Shown piece by piece: positions 17,785 to 25,153 of a stretch of 50,522 bases of DNA (the stretch's first letter is position 1; each line of letters starts with the position of its first letter). The translations under genes and the position numbers were made by a program. The DNA is from Myxococcales bacterium (GTDB taxonomy: Bacteria; Myxococcota_A; Polyangia; Polyangiales; Polyangiaceae): the NCBI GenBank assembly GCA_012514535.1, contig JAAZAA010000111.1:1-50522 (forward strand), in the 5' to 3' direction. A model generated the notes under the pieces. The model had not been told where the DNA came from, ran no database searches, and was given only the letters and a program-made list of their open reading frames with translations.

Positions 17785-18240
17785 GTGCACCTCGATCTGC
17801 CGCGCCCGGGTGCTCTTCTGGGGATTCTTCGGGACGACGACCTTGAGCATCCCATCACCGAAGGTCGCCTGGATCTTGTCCGGATCCGCGTCGTCGGGCA
17901 GCGCGAAGCGGCGCATGAAGCTGCCGTAGCTCACCTCACGGCGGTGGAACTTCTCGCGCCGATCGTCCGTCTCGATCCGCCGCTCCCCGGTGATCGACAG
18001 CACCCCTTCCTCGAGCGTCACCCGAACGTCCTCCTTCTTCACGTTCGGGAGCTCCGCCAGCACACGGTACTCGGTGTCGGTCTCGCTCACGTTGCAGGCG
18101 GGGCGCCAGTCACCGAGCGCCAGCTCCTCGCGCTCCTCCCCCGGCCTGGCCAGGCCCAGGAGGCGATCGAAGCGCCCTCGAATCTCCTCGAGTTCGCGAA
18201 ATGGATTCCATTCCTCCGGTCTTCGCATCAACGACGGCAT
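17782..18240 (-). CDS. Small heat-shock protein Hsp20
   Basis: A 152-residue Hsp20/alpha-crystallin protein: N-terminal WNPFRELEEI segment, then the crystallin domain (about 45-140) with YRVLAELPNVKKEDV, GVLSITGERR, the YGSFMRRFALP loop and the family signature GMLKVVVPK. The C-terminal extension is short, without a clear I-x-I anchor; only QIEVH remains. It acts as an ATP-independent holdase forming oligomers in the cytoplasm. An AGGAGG ribosome site precedes the ATG. On the minus strand upstream there is TTGACA (18359-18364) and CTCCATAC (18332-18339), but their spacing fits neither sigma-70 nor sigma-32 well, so heat control is not shown. Confidence 0.93.
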   Translation of the reverse strand: MPSLMRRPEEWNPFRELEEIRGRFDRLLGLARPGEEREELALGDWRPACNVSETDTEYRVLAELPNVKKEDVRVTLEEGVLSITGERRIETDDRREKFHRREVSYGSFMRRFALPDDADPDKIQATFGDGMLKVVVPKNPQKSTRARQIEVH

Positions 18241-18466
18241 GCGCTGTCCTCCTTCCGGATCGACGAGCGCCAGCCGTGCGCCCCCCGTGGCGCTTGATCC
18301 CGACGGCGCCCGCCCTCGATGTCCGGCCCTCGTATGGAGTGGATCGCGGCCCCGGGACTGTCAACGAAGCGGGTGAGCTGCCCCTAGGGCGCACCCAAAC
18401 CCGAGATCGGCCGGCGTCCTGGTCCGTTGGGATGCCATCGATGGAGCTGCCTCTCGTCGATGCGTC

Positions 18467-20335
18467 TCATTCGGCTCGAGTCCCCTCCGAGCGCGGCCCC
18501 TGGTTGTAGCCCCGAGGACGATAGCGGGGATCGACGCCTCGATGGGTGGCGCCGTTGTGGACGACGTCCCGCGCGAGATACCCGAGCCAGGTCCCCGGGT
18601 GCTCGTCGGCGAGCTCCAAGAGCCGATCGTGGTGCGCTTCGATGGCGCCCCGATCCCACAAACACTGCAGAGCCAGGGCGATCTGATTCTGCGCGGTCGG
18701 CTCCAACAGAAAACCACGCTCGTAATGGTGCCAGGCCTCTTCGAGGCGCCCCAACCGGCAGAGCACGTCGCCCTGATACACGTGCGCCATCCCCCACTCG
18801 GGGGCCAGCTCGATGGCCCTCTGCCCTGCTTCGAGGCGCGCTGGCAGGTCCCCCCGCGCGCCCACCATCACCGCGTAGTTGAGGTGCGCCTTGGCGCTCT
18901 GGGGGGAGGAGATCTTCGTCGCGCGCCAGAACACGAGATCGTCGCTGTAGTGCATGGCGTGGGCGCGCGCCTGCGCCCCCTGGAACACGAAGAAGCCGAC
19001 GACCAGCGCCCAGGCCCAGGCGCGACGCAGCTGCAGGAGCCGCGCCGCGCTCACACCGACGAGGAGCGCGCTGCCGAGGGCGGGCAAGTACCAGAACCGC
19101 TCCGCGCGCACCGTAGGCAGCGGCACGACCAGGTTGGAGTGCGGAAAGTATGCGAGCGGAACCCAAAGCAAGGCCAGGCCGACGAGGAGCCGGGCGCTGC
19201 TCGTGGGACGCCGACGAACGGCGTCGAGGGCGATCCACGCGCCCACCGCGATCGGGACCACGAACAGGAGCGCGCCCGACACGCTCCCCAACGACCAGAC
19301 CCCGCCCGGCGCCTCGAGCTGCGGCGCCGGCAGCTGGGGCGCCGAGTAGTCCCCCGACAGGGACCACGGGAAGAACACCTGGACCAGACCCGCCGCGTAG
19401 ACCCCGAGAGCGCCCGCGACCCGGGCGAGCGGCGCGGCATCGAGCAGGGGGTTGTTCCGGGGATCTCGCGGCAGCTTCGGCTGATGGAACCACACCAAGA
19501 AGTCGTGGAAGAGCTGCCCGCCGCGGCTCGTGGGGACGGCCTCGGCGAGCTCCGCCGGGAGGGGCGTCGGAAAGAAGTACTTCCTGAGCTCCGTGTAGAG
19601 GACCAGGGCGACGCAGGCGGCGAGGAGCGCCATCGCCCCGCGCGCCCAGGGCCGAGGACGTTCGGGGTGCAGACAGGGGGCGCTCACGAAGGCGGCCACG
19701 CCGACCAACGGCACGAGCGCCACGACGCTCTCCTTGCCGCCAAACCCCAGGCAGAGCGCCGCGAACACCCCGACGGGCATCCAGAGGAGAGGCAAGCGCA
19801 GCGCCTGCAGCGCCAGCACGCCCCCGAGCCCGCCCAGGATGTCGGCGAGGCCCACCACGCCGGTGACGGCTTCCGTGAGCACCGCCGTCAGGAGGAACGC
19901 GCCCCCCGTCATCCAGCCAACGAGCCCCACGCCGCTCACGGCGAACGCGAACGACGCCAGACCCGCCGCGACGAGGGCATGCCCCACCAGGTTGACGAGG
20001 TGGAGCACCCACGGCCCGATCGGCTCGAGCACGGGCCACGAGAGCGCACGCCAGATCAGGTTCGGCAGGGGGCGATAGGAGCCGATGGTGCGCTGGGGCG
20101 GGAGCCCCCAGAAGTCCCGGCGCAGCACCTCGCTCCAGGGCACGTCGCCGGCGACGTACGGATTGGCGAGGAGCGCCTCCTGCTCGTCGAAGATGTGGTT
20201 CGAAGCGGGGCTGCGGACGTAGATCGCGAAGACCACGAGCAACGCAGGCAACAGGAACGTGCCGAAGGTCGGGTCACGACGCAGGGAGGTTCGCCAGCGC
20301 CCCCCGTGGATCGCCGCGCGCAGGCTCAGCGCCAA
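18467..20335 (-). CDS. TMTC-like membrane glycosyltransferase with TPR domain
   Basis: A 622-residue protein. About 11 transmembrane helices occupy residues 20-460; after the first, a loop reads FDEQEALLANPYV, the acidic loop typical of GT-C enzymes and close to the FDD/E pattern of TMTC proteins. From about 475 onwards are TPR-like helices (KAHLNYAVMVGARGDLP, EWGMAHVYQGDVLCRLGRLEEAWHHYERG). Eukaryotic TMTC1-4 are O-mannosyltransferases with the same architecture; bacterial members are uncharacterised. The start is a TTG at 20335, overlapping the hydrolase gene by 10 bases, with no better start nearby. Lipid-linked sugar transfer to envelope proteins is inferred. Confidence 0.78.
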   Translation of the reverse strand: MALSLRAAIHGGRWRTSLRRDPTFGTFLLPALLVVFAIYVRSPASNHIFDEQEALLANPYVAGDVPWSEVLRRDFWGLPPQRTIGSYRPLPNLIWRALSWPVLEPIGPWVLHLVNLVGHALVAAGLASFAFAVSGVGLVGWMTGGAFLLTAVLTEAVTGVVGLADILGGLGGVLALQALRLPLLWMPVGVFAALCLGFGGKESVVALVPLVGVAAFVSAPCLHPERPRPWARGAMALLAACVALVLYTELRKYFFPTPLPAELAEAVPTSRGGQLFHDFLVWFHQPKLPRDPRNNPLLDAAPLARVAGALGVYAAGLVQVFFPWSLSGDYSAPQLPAPQLEAPGGVWSLGSVSGALLFVVPIAVGAWIALDAVRRRPTSSARLLVGLALLWVPLAYFPHSNLVVPLPTVRAERFWYLPALGSALLVGVSAARLLQLRRAWAWALVVGFFVFQGAQARAHAMHYSDDLVFWRATKISSPQSAKAHLNYAVMVGARGDLPARLEAGQRAIELAPEWGMAHVYQGDVLCRLGRLEEAWHHYERGFLLEPTAQNQIALALQCLWDRGAIEAHHDRLLELADEHPGTWLGYLARDVVHNGATHRGVDPRYRPRGYNQGPRSEGTRAE

Positions 20336-21192
20336 CGGGGGTCGTCCTCCAGCACCCAGTCGAGGGCCATGAGCACCTTCTCGGCGACGGCGCCTCCGTA
20401 GGTGTGCCCCGCGCCCTCAGCGTACTCCACGCGCGCGTCGAGCCCCGCCCGGCGCAGGGCGTCCGCGGAGCGCCGCGCCTTCGTGTCACAGGTGCGGATC
20501 CCGCAGGCGAAGAGCACACGCTGCCCGCCGCTCGCGCCGTACCTCTTGGCGATGCTCACGTTCCACTCACCGTAGCCGCCCTCGACGAGCACGAGGCGAT
20601 CGAAGACGTCGCCGTGGTTCACCAGCATCAAGGCCCCCATCGTGGCCCCCTGGGAGTAGCCCGTATAGACCAGAGGCCCCGGCGCGAGGGCGTCGCCGTA
20701 GGCCTCTCGCAGGGCCTCCAGGGCCGCCAGCACCTCGCGTTCGAGCTCGTGGTGGTTCCGGAAGAAGGCGCCAGCTTCGGGATCCTTGCCGAACGGCACG
20801 CCCGCCGGGCACAGCACGAAGCCCCGTGCGGCGAGGAGGTGCCGCCACATTTCACATTGCCAGCGCGCCCCGTCCCCGGCGCCGTGAGCCGCGACGAGGG
20901 CCGGACGTGGACGGCTCCAATCTGCCGGGAGCGCCACCACCGCCGGCAAGAAGCCGGGGACCTCGAGCTCCACGAAGGCGGGGCGGTCCGCGTGAGGCGC
21001 CGGATCCCGCCGCTCCTCTCGGGGGTCCGGTTCTGCGGCGGCAGCAGAGGAAGAGGCGGAGGAGTCCTCCATCGGGCCCCCCGACTCCCCACGCGCTCCC
21101 GCGCCCTCGGGCCGCTCGCTCGGCTCCACCCCGCGGGCGCAGGCGACGCCCAACGCGCAGCACAACACCATGGCCGTACCGACGAGACGCAC
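20326..21192 (-). CDS. Alpha/beta-hydrolase lipoprotein
   Basis: Read from the GTG at 21192 this is a 288-residue protein with a compact lipoprotein signal (MRLVGTAMVLCCALGVAC, Cys 18). A GTG at 21276 would add 28 Arg-rich residues. An acidic, Ala/Ser-rich linker precedes an alpha/beta-hydrolase domain. It has the oxyanion segment AAHGAGDG, the nucleophile elbow GYSQG (Ser 180) and the catalytic His in GAGHTYG (263); the acid is probably an Asp between them. The fold resembles serine esterases or dienelactone-hydrolase-like proteins. The substrate is unknown. It overlaps the TMTC-like gene by 10 bases, so co-expression is likely. Confidence 0.8.
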   Translation of the reverse strand: MRLVGTAMVLCCALGVACARGVEPSERPEGAGARGESGGPMEDSSASSSAAAAEPDPREERRDPAPHADRPAFVELEVPGFLPAVVALPADWSRPRPALVAAHGAGDGARWQCEMWRHLLAARGFVLCPAGVPFGKDPEAGAFFRNHHELEREVLAALEALREAYGDALAPGPLVYTGYSQGATMGALMLVNHGDVFDRLVLVEGGYGEWNVSIAKRYGASGGQRVLFACGIRTCDTKARRSADALRRAGLDARVEYAEGAGHTYGGAVAEKVLMALDWVLEDDPRWR

Positions 21193-21359
21193 ATCCGCCC
21201 GCCCGGGACGCAACGCGGCGCCCCGGTCCCGACGCGCCGTCCAGGCACGAAATACGGCCAGCCACCCACGGAGCACGGGCGGAGCTTATCACGCTCCCCT
21301 CGGGCGCGAGCCGGCTCCTCGGACGTCCGCCGCCGCGCCCCGCGGGGTTCGGCACGCGG

Positions 21360-21890
21360 TCAGGTCGCGCGCACCGCCTCGACCTCGATCTCGATCTCCA
21401 CCTTGTCGCCGACCAGCACGCCGCCCGTCTCGAGCGCCTGGTTCCAGTTCAAGCCGTACTTCTTGCGGTCGACGCTCGTCCGCGCGGAGAACGCCACGCG
21501 CTCGCTGCCCCACGGATCCTTGACGCGTCCGCCATACTCCACGTCGAGCACCACGGGCTCGGCGTGGCCGCGCACGGTCAGCTCACCGTGCACTCGGTAG
21601 TTCTTCCCCTCGCCCTCCACCTTCGTGCTCTCGAAGCGGATCGTCGGGTGCGTCTCCACGTCGAGGAAGTCGGCGGAGCGGAGGTGCTTGTCTCGAGCCT
21701 CGTCGCGGGTGTCGATGCTGTTCGCGTCGATCTCGACCCTCACCTTGCCTCGCGTGGGCTCCGCCTCGTCGAACTCGAGGCTCCCTCGCCACGCCCCGAA
21801 CCTCCCCCGGACCTTGGCCACCATCAGGTGCCGCACCCAGAACTCGATGCTCGAGTGACTCGGATCGAACTCCCACTTGCTCGTCGCCAT
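21360..21890 (-). CDS. YceI-family protein
   Basis: A 176-residue YceI domain with no signal peptide: DPSHSSIEFWVRHLMVAKVRG, then HLRSADFLDVETHP, FESTKVEGEG, the GELTVRGHAEPVVLDV strand, and C-terminal RKKYGLNWNQALETGGVLVGDKVEI. These are the hallmark strands of the family, which binds polyisoprenoid-like ligands within an extended lipocalin barrel. Its lack of a signal peptide suggests a cytoplasmic version, unlike the lipoprotein paralogue at 9526-10179. An AGGA ribosome site precedes the ATG at 21890. Confidence 0.92.
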   Translation of the reverse strand: MATSKWEFDPSHSSIEFWVRHLMVAKVRGRFGAWRGSLEFDEAEPTRGKVRVEIDANSIDTRDEARDKHLRSADFLDVETHPTIRFESTKVEGEGKNYRVHGELTVRGHAEPVVLDVEYGGRVKDPWGSERVAFSARTSVDRKKYGLNWNQALETGGVLVGDKVEIEIEVEAVRAT

Positions 21891-22077
21891 GCGTTGTCCT
21901 CCACGGTTGGTGGTCCGCCCCGGCTGCTCGCCCCCGGCTCTGCCGACGAGCTCGCGCGACCGGCATCCGACCGATCGAGGCCGGACCCCCCTCGATCGTC
22001 GGCTCTATCTTGGTTCACGGCGGCCGCGGCGCAAAACTCGCCGGGAGCGCCGCCTCCACTCCCTCTGATTCGTCGCT

Positions 22078-22818
22078 CTAGCGACTCGGAGGCATCCGAT
22101 CCGTCGATCCCTCGACCCGCTCCACGGCGTCGAGCAGGGCGTCCAGATCTTCCACGACGACGTTGCGCCCCTCGAAGCGGACCAGACCGCTGCGTTTCAG
22201 CTCCTGGGCGCTTCGGCTGACGCTCTCGGGGGTCGTGCCGATGAGCGACGCCAGGACCCGCCGCGAGAACGGCAAGGTGACCACGAGAGACCCGTCCTCG
22301 CGGGTCGTCCCGCAGGGCTCCCGCAGGTCGTAGATCGTCTTCAGCATGCGCCGGCGGATCGACATGGGCAGCAGCGCCATGCGATCCCGCACGAGCTGCA
22401 CCACCTCGGCGCTCAACGTCGAGGCGATCACGGAGGCGATCTCCGGGGACGAGCGCAGGAGGCGATCCAACGCCCGGGCGTCGATGGTGCACGCCGTCAG
22501 GGGGGTCAGCACCTCCGCCGAAGACGTGTGCACCCGCGCCGTCGACATCGCGTCCACCAGCCCCACCATGGAGCTGCCGAAGGCCAGCGTGCGCACCACG
22601 CTCTCGCCGGCGTTGTCGTCCCAGCGAGACAGCACGCAGCCGCGCTGCACGCAGTACACCCTTTGTACGGGCTCGCCCTGGTGAAAGAGCGTCGTCCCCT
22701 CGGGATAACTCCGGACCACGACCCACTGCATGAGCAGGTTGCGAGCCGCTTCGCTCAAGCCCAGCGGGGAGCCCGCCTCGAAGGCGCAGCGCTCACATTC
22801 CGCTCCGCGAGGACGCAT
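22078..22818 (-). CDS. Crp/Fnr-family transcriptional regulator
   Basis: A 246-residue regulator with an N-terminal cyclic-nucleotide-binding-like fold (YPEGTTLFHQGEP, LAFGSSMVGLVD), a dimerisation helix and a C-terminal winged helix. The recognition helix TTPESVSRSAQEL keeps the E-x-x-S-R pattern by which FNR reads TTGAT half-sites. Two N-terminal cysteines (C8, C11) are present, but the third of the FNR iron-sulfur cluster is missing, so oxygen sensing is not shown. The ATG at 22818 is preferred to a GTG at 22923 because that GTG lies only a few bases past the predicted transcription start; neither has a strong ribosome site. FNR-type palindromes upstream suggest autoregulation. Confidence 0.88.
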   Translation of the reverse strand: MRPRGAECERCAFEAGSPLGLSEAARNLLMQWVVVRSYPEGTTLFHQGEPVQRVYCVQRGCVLSRWDDNAGESVVRTLAFGSSMVGLVDAMSTARVHTSSAEVLTPLTACTIDARALDRLLRSSPEIASVIASTLSAEVVQLVRDRMALLPMSIRRRMLKTIYDLREPCGTTREDGSLVVTLPFSRRVLASLIGTTPESVSRSAQELKRSGLVRFEGRNVVVEDLDALLDAVERVEGSTDRMPPSR

Positions 22819-22937
22819 GGCCGGGTCTGGCCGTTGCACCGGGAGCACGCGGTGCGTGCCCGATGTCGACTCGTCCCGGCCCTTGGATCCGGGGGCGTGA
22901 TCTCCGGCGGATGATGCTCCCACGGCTCGACGTTCAG

Positions 22938-22976
22938 ACTATACGGCTCGTCAGGTCACGCATTGACGATCGTCAA
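22938..22976 (-). promoter_or_regulatory. FNR-type operator and promoter of the regulator gene
   Basis: The perfect palindrome TTGACGATCGTCAA occupies 22963-22976. On the minus strand a TATAGT -10 hexamer lies at 22938-22943, which puts the palindrome centre about 39-42 bases upstream of the expected start, the spacing of class II FNR/CRP activation. It probably binds the adjacent regulator. Confidence 0.68.
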
Positions 22977-23012
22977 GACGACGAAATCTAAAGACCCAGC
23001 AAAGGGTTGGCC

Positions 23013-23053
23013 TTGACGGCCGTCAATCGCCTCCGAGCACTCCGTAGTAAGAT
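23013..23053 (+). promoter_or_regulatory. FNR-type operator and promoter of the phosphatase gene
   Basis: A second perfect palindrome, TTGACGGCCGTCAA, occupies 23013-23026, 50 bases centre-to-centre from the first. On the plus strand TAAGAT at 23048-23053 is a plausible -10. Its predicted start near 23060 places this site's centre at about -41, again a class II position. Confidence 0.65.
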
Positions 23054-23108
23054 GGCCTCATTCGAGCGCGAGCACCCTGCCCGCAGCTGCCCCCCATCTT
23101 AACCTCCC

Positions 23109-23702
23109 ATGAACCCGCTGACACGGTCTCCCGCGCGACCGAGCATCGCCTCGGTGCGTCCAGGACGACACCGCACCGCTCACCGTGACGCCGCTGGCGC
23201 GTCGGCCCTCGTCACCTGGGTGCTCCCCGAGAGCGTCGCCATCGTGACGCCACCCCAGGAAGGCGAGCCCATCACAGACTGGCTCAGGTCCTTGAGACAC
23301 CAGGGGATTTCCGTCCTCGTGAGCCTCGATCGAGCCGTGAGCCTGGATTCCACGTCGTTGGAGCGCTGCCCCATGCACGCCATCCGCTGTCCGCTGCGCG
23401 CGGACGTCATCCCTCCGCTCGATCGGACGATGACCTTGTGCGCGGGTGTGCTCCGCTTGCTCCGGCAGGGGGATCGCGTGGCGATCCACTGCGACGCCCT
23501 CCTCGGACGGAGCGCGCTCTTCGCGGGTGCGCTCCTGCTCTGGACGGGACACCCTCTCGAAGAAGCCCTCGAGCTCACCCAGCGTCTGGGGCACGGCGAC
23601 ATGTCCCCGGCGAAGCGGGCGGCCTTCCTGCGGGAGTTCCAGGGAGCGGTTGCCGGCGCGGAGCTGACCGGAGCGATGGGGCCCCGGCGTCTGGTCGGCT
23701 GA
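23109..23702 (+). CDS. Protein tyrosine/dual-specificity phosphatase-like protein
   Basis: A 197-residue protein. The P-loop is H127-C128-DALLG-R134-S, a complete CX5R signature with the following Ser, preceded by the hydrophobic strand VAI. Upstream are a beta-strand/helix layout (SVLVSLD) and a CPLRADVIPP loop that could supply the general-acid Asp. The first 30 residues are Arg-rich and poorly structured, so the true start may be later. The compact size suits dual-specificity or cysteine phosphatases of the DSP fold; substrate unknown. It lies 107 bases before the kinase-like gene on the same strand and shares a divergent operator region with the FNR-type regulator. Confidence 0.72.
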   Translation: MNPLTRSPARPSIASVRPGRHRTAHRDAAGASALVTWVLPESVAIVTPPQEGEPITDWLRSLRHQGISVLVSLDRAVSLDSTSLERCPMHAIRCPLRADVIPPLDRTMTLCAGVLRLLRQGDRVAIHCDALLGRSALFAGALLLWTGHPLEEALELTQRLGHGDMSPAKRAAFLREFQGAVAGAELTGAMGPRRLVG

Positions 23703-23809
23703 CGCGAGCCAGCCCACCTCGAGCCGTTCGGAGCGGCGGCAGAAGCGGAGCGGCGGCGCGTCGGACGGGGTCCACGGCCGGAACCCCTTCCTTTGCTATA
23801 GATGGCCCC

Positions 23810-25153
23810 ATGACCGAGCCGTTCGAGGGCTGCCGGGTCGTGGGGCTCCTGCGCTCGGGCCCCGTCGCGGACCTGTACGAGGCGATCCAGGAGCCTCTCG
23901 GCAGACGTGTGCTCATCAAGGCCCTGAGCCCGAGCATCCTGCCCTCCTCCCCCTTCGCCGCGGTGCTCGAGCGGGAGGCGCGGGTCGTCGCGGACCTCGA
24001 TCACCCGGGCGTGGTGCGGCTCTTCGATTTCGTGCGGCGGGCGGATCGCATGTGGCTCGTCCTCGAGCTCGTCGACGGCTGGGAGCTCCAGGAGGTGCTC
24101 GCCCGCGTGCCCGACGGGACGCCCCTGGGCGCGGCGGCGGGGGCGGCGATCGCCTTGCAGCTGGCCGAAGCGCTGGATCACGCCCATCGCCGCGGGGTCG
24201 TCCATCGGGAGCTCAACCCCGAGCGCGTGCTCCTCAGCCGTGAGGGTACGGTGAAGCTGACGGGATTCTCCGTACACCTCGACGACGGCGTCGCGGCGCT
24301 CCCGGAGGCGGTGGACGTGACCGGCGTGCGCAGCGCCGGGTACCTCGCCCCCGAGCAGATCCTCGGCGAAGGTGCCGATCCCCGGGGTGATCTCTTCTCC
24401 CTCGGCGTCATCCTCTACGAGCTCGTCGGGGGCCGCTGCCCGTTCATCGGTGAAGGAGACGTGAGCACCGCGCAGCGCGTACGCCACGACTCACCGCCGC
24501 TCCTGTCCCGGCTCAACCCGGATGTCCCCGGATCCCTCGAGCGCCTGGTCGCGCGCTGTCTGGAGAAGCTCCCCGGCGATCGTTTCCAGTCCGCCGCGGA
24601 GGTCGCCGCAGGCCTGCGGGGTGTGCTGGCGGAGCTCGGCGTCCCGGACGCGACCGCCGCCGTCCGGGACGCGCTGGCACGGGTCGGCCTGCTCGCAGAC
24701 CGTGAGAGCGTCCCCCGTGCGCCTCGCAAGGAGCGTGAGCGCACCCCGGGGGTCCCTCTGCGCGGCCTGGTGATCGCCTTCGCGCTCATGGCGGGTGGCG
24801 GCGTGTTGATTCAACGGATCGACGCCGCGACCGCCGGCCCGGAGGGGAGCCCAGGGGCGCTCCCCCTCGAGCTCGCGCCGCCGGAAGCCGGGAGCTTGCG
24901 GGTCGTGGCGGATCCCTGGGCCCACGTCTTCGTCGATGGTCAGCAGGTCGCGACGACTCCCTTCGCGAAGCCGATCCCTCTCCGGCCCGGGACGCACCAC
25001 GTGCGGTTGGATCATCCGAAGGCCCCCAGTGAACACCGCACCCTCACCTTCGCCCCGGGGGAGTCCATCCTGCTCGACGTCACCCTGAAGGTCGAACGCC
25101 CCGCGCCCGAGCCGAGCCCGCTGCCTCCGATCGAAGAGGACGACTCACCGTGA
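23810..25153 (+). CDS. Predicted Ser/Thr pseudokinase with PEGA domain
   Basis: A 447-residue protein with a kinase fold (about 8-275), one transmembrane helix (318-336) and a C-terminal PEGA domain (361-428). Retained kinase features are the ATP-site Lys (K37), the alpha-C Glu in EREARVV, A-P-E (180-182) and DLFSLGV. Lost features: the Gly-rich loop is LRSGPVADLY, the catalytic loop is HRE-L-N (132-136) where active kinases have HRD-L-K, and the metal-binding DFG is TGF (151-153). Both catalytic aspartates are thus absent, which predicts no or very weak phosphotransfer. The ATG at 23810 starts directly at the kinase domain. The 3' end overlaps the convergent OPT gene by 9 bases. Confidence 0.88.
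   Translation: MTEPFEGCRVVGLLRSGPVADLYEAIQEPLGRRVLIKALSPSILPSSPFAAVLEREARVVADLDHPGVVRLFDFVRRADRMWLVLELVDGWELQEVLARVPDGTPLGAAAGAAIALQLAEALDHAHRRGVVHRELNPERVLLSREGTVKLTGFSVHLDDGVAALPEAVDVTGVRSAGYLAPEQILGEGADPRGDLFSLGVILYELVGGRCPFIGEGDVSTAQRVRHDSPPLLSRLNPDVPGSLERLVARCLEKLPGDRFQSAAEVAAGLRGVLAELGVPDATAAVRDALARVGLLADRESVPRAPRKERERTPGVPLRGLVIAFALMAGGGVLIQRIDAATAGPEGSPGALPLELAPPEAGSLRVVADPWAHVFVDGQQVATTPFAKPIPLRPGTHHVRLDHPKAPSEHRTLTFAPGESILLDVTLKVERPAPEPSPLPPIEEDDSP

Noticed and set aside
18332-18364. Sigma-32-type heat-shock promoter for hsp20
   Set aside because: TTGACA and CTCCATAC are present but 19 bases apart, too far for sigma-32 and with the wrong -10 for sigma-70.
22819-22923. N-terminal extension of the Crp/Fnr-type regulator from GTG 22923
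   Set aside because: The 35 extra residues have no domain features and the GTG lies a few bases from the predicted transcription start.
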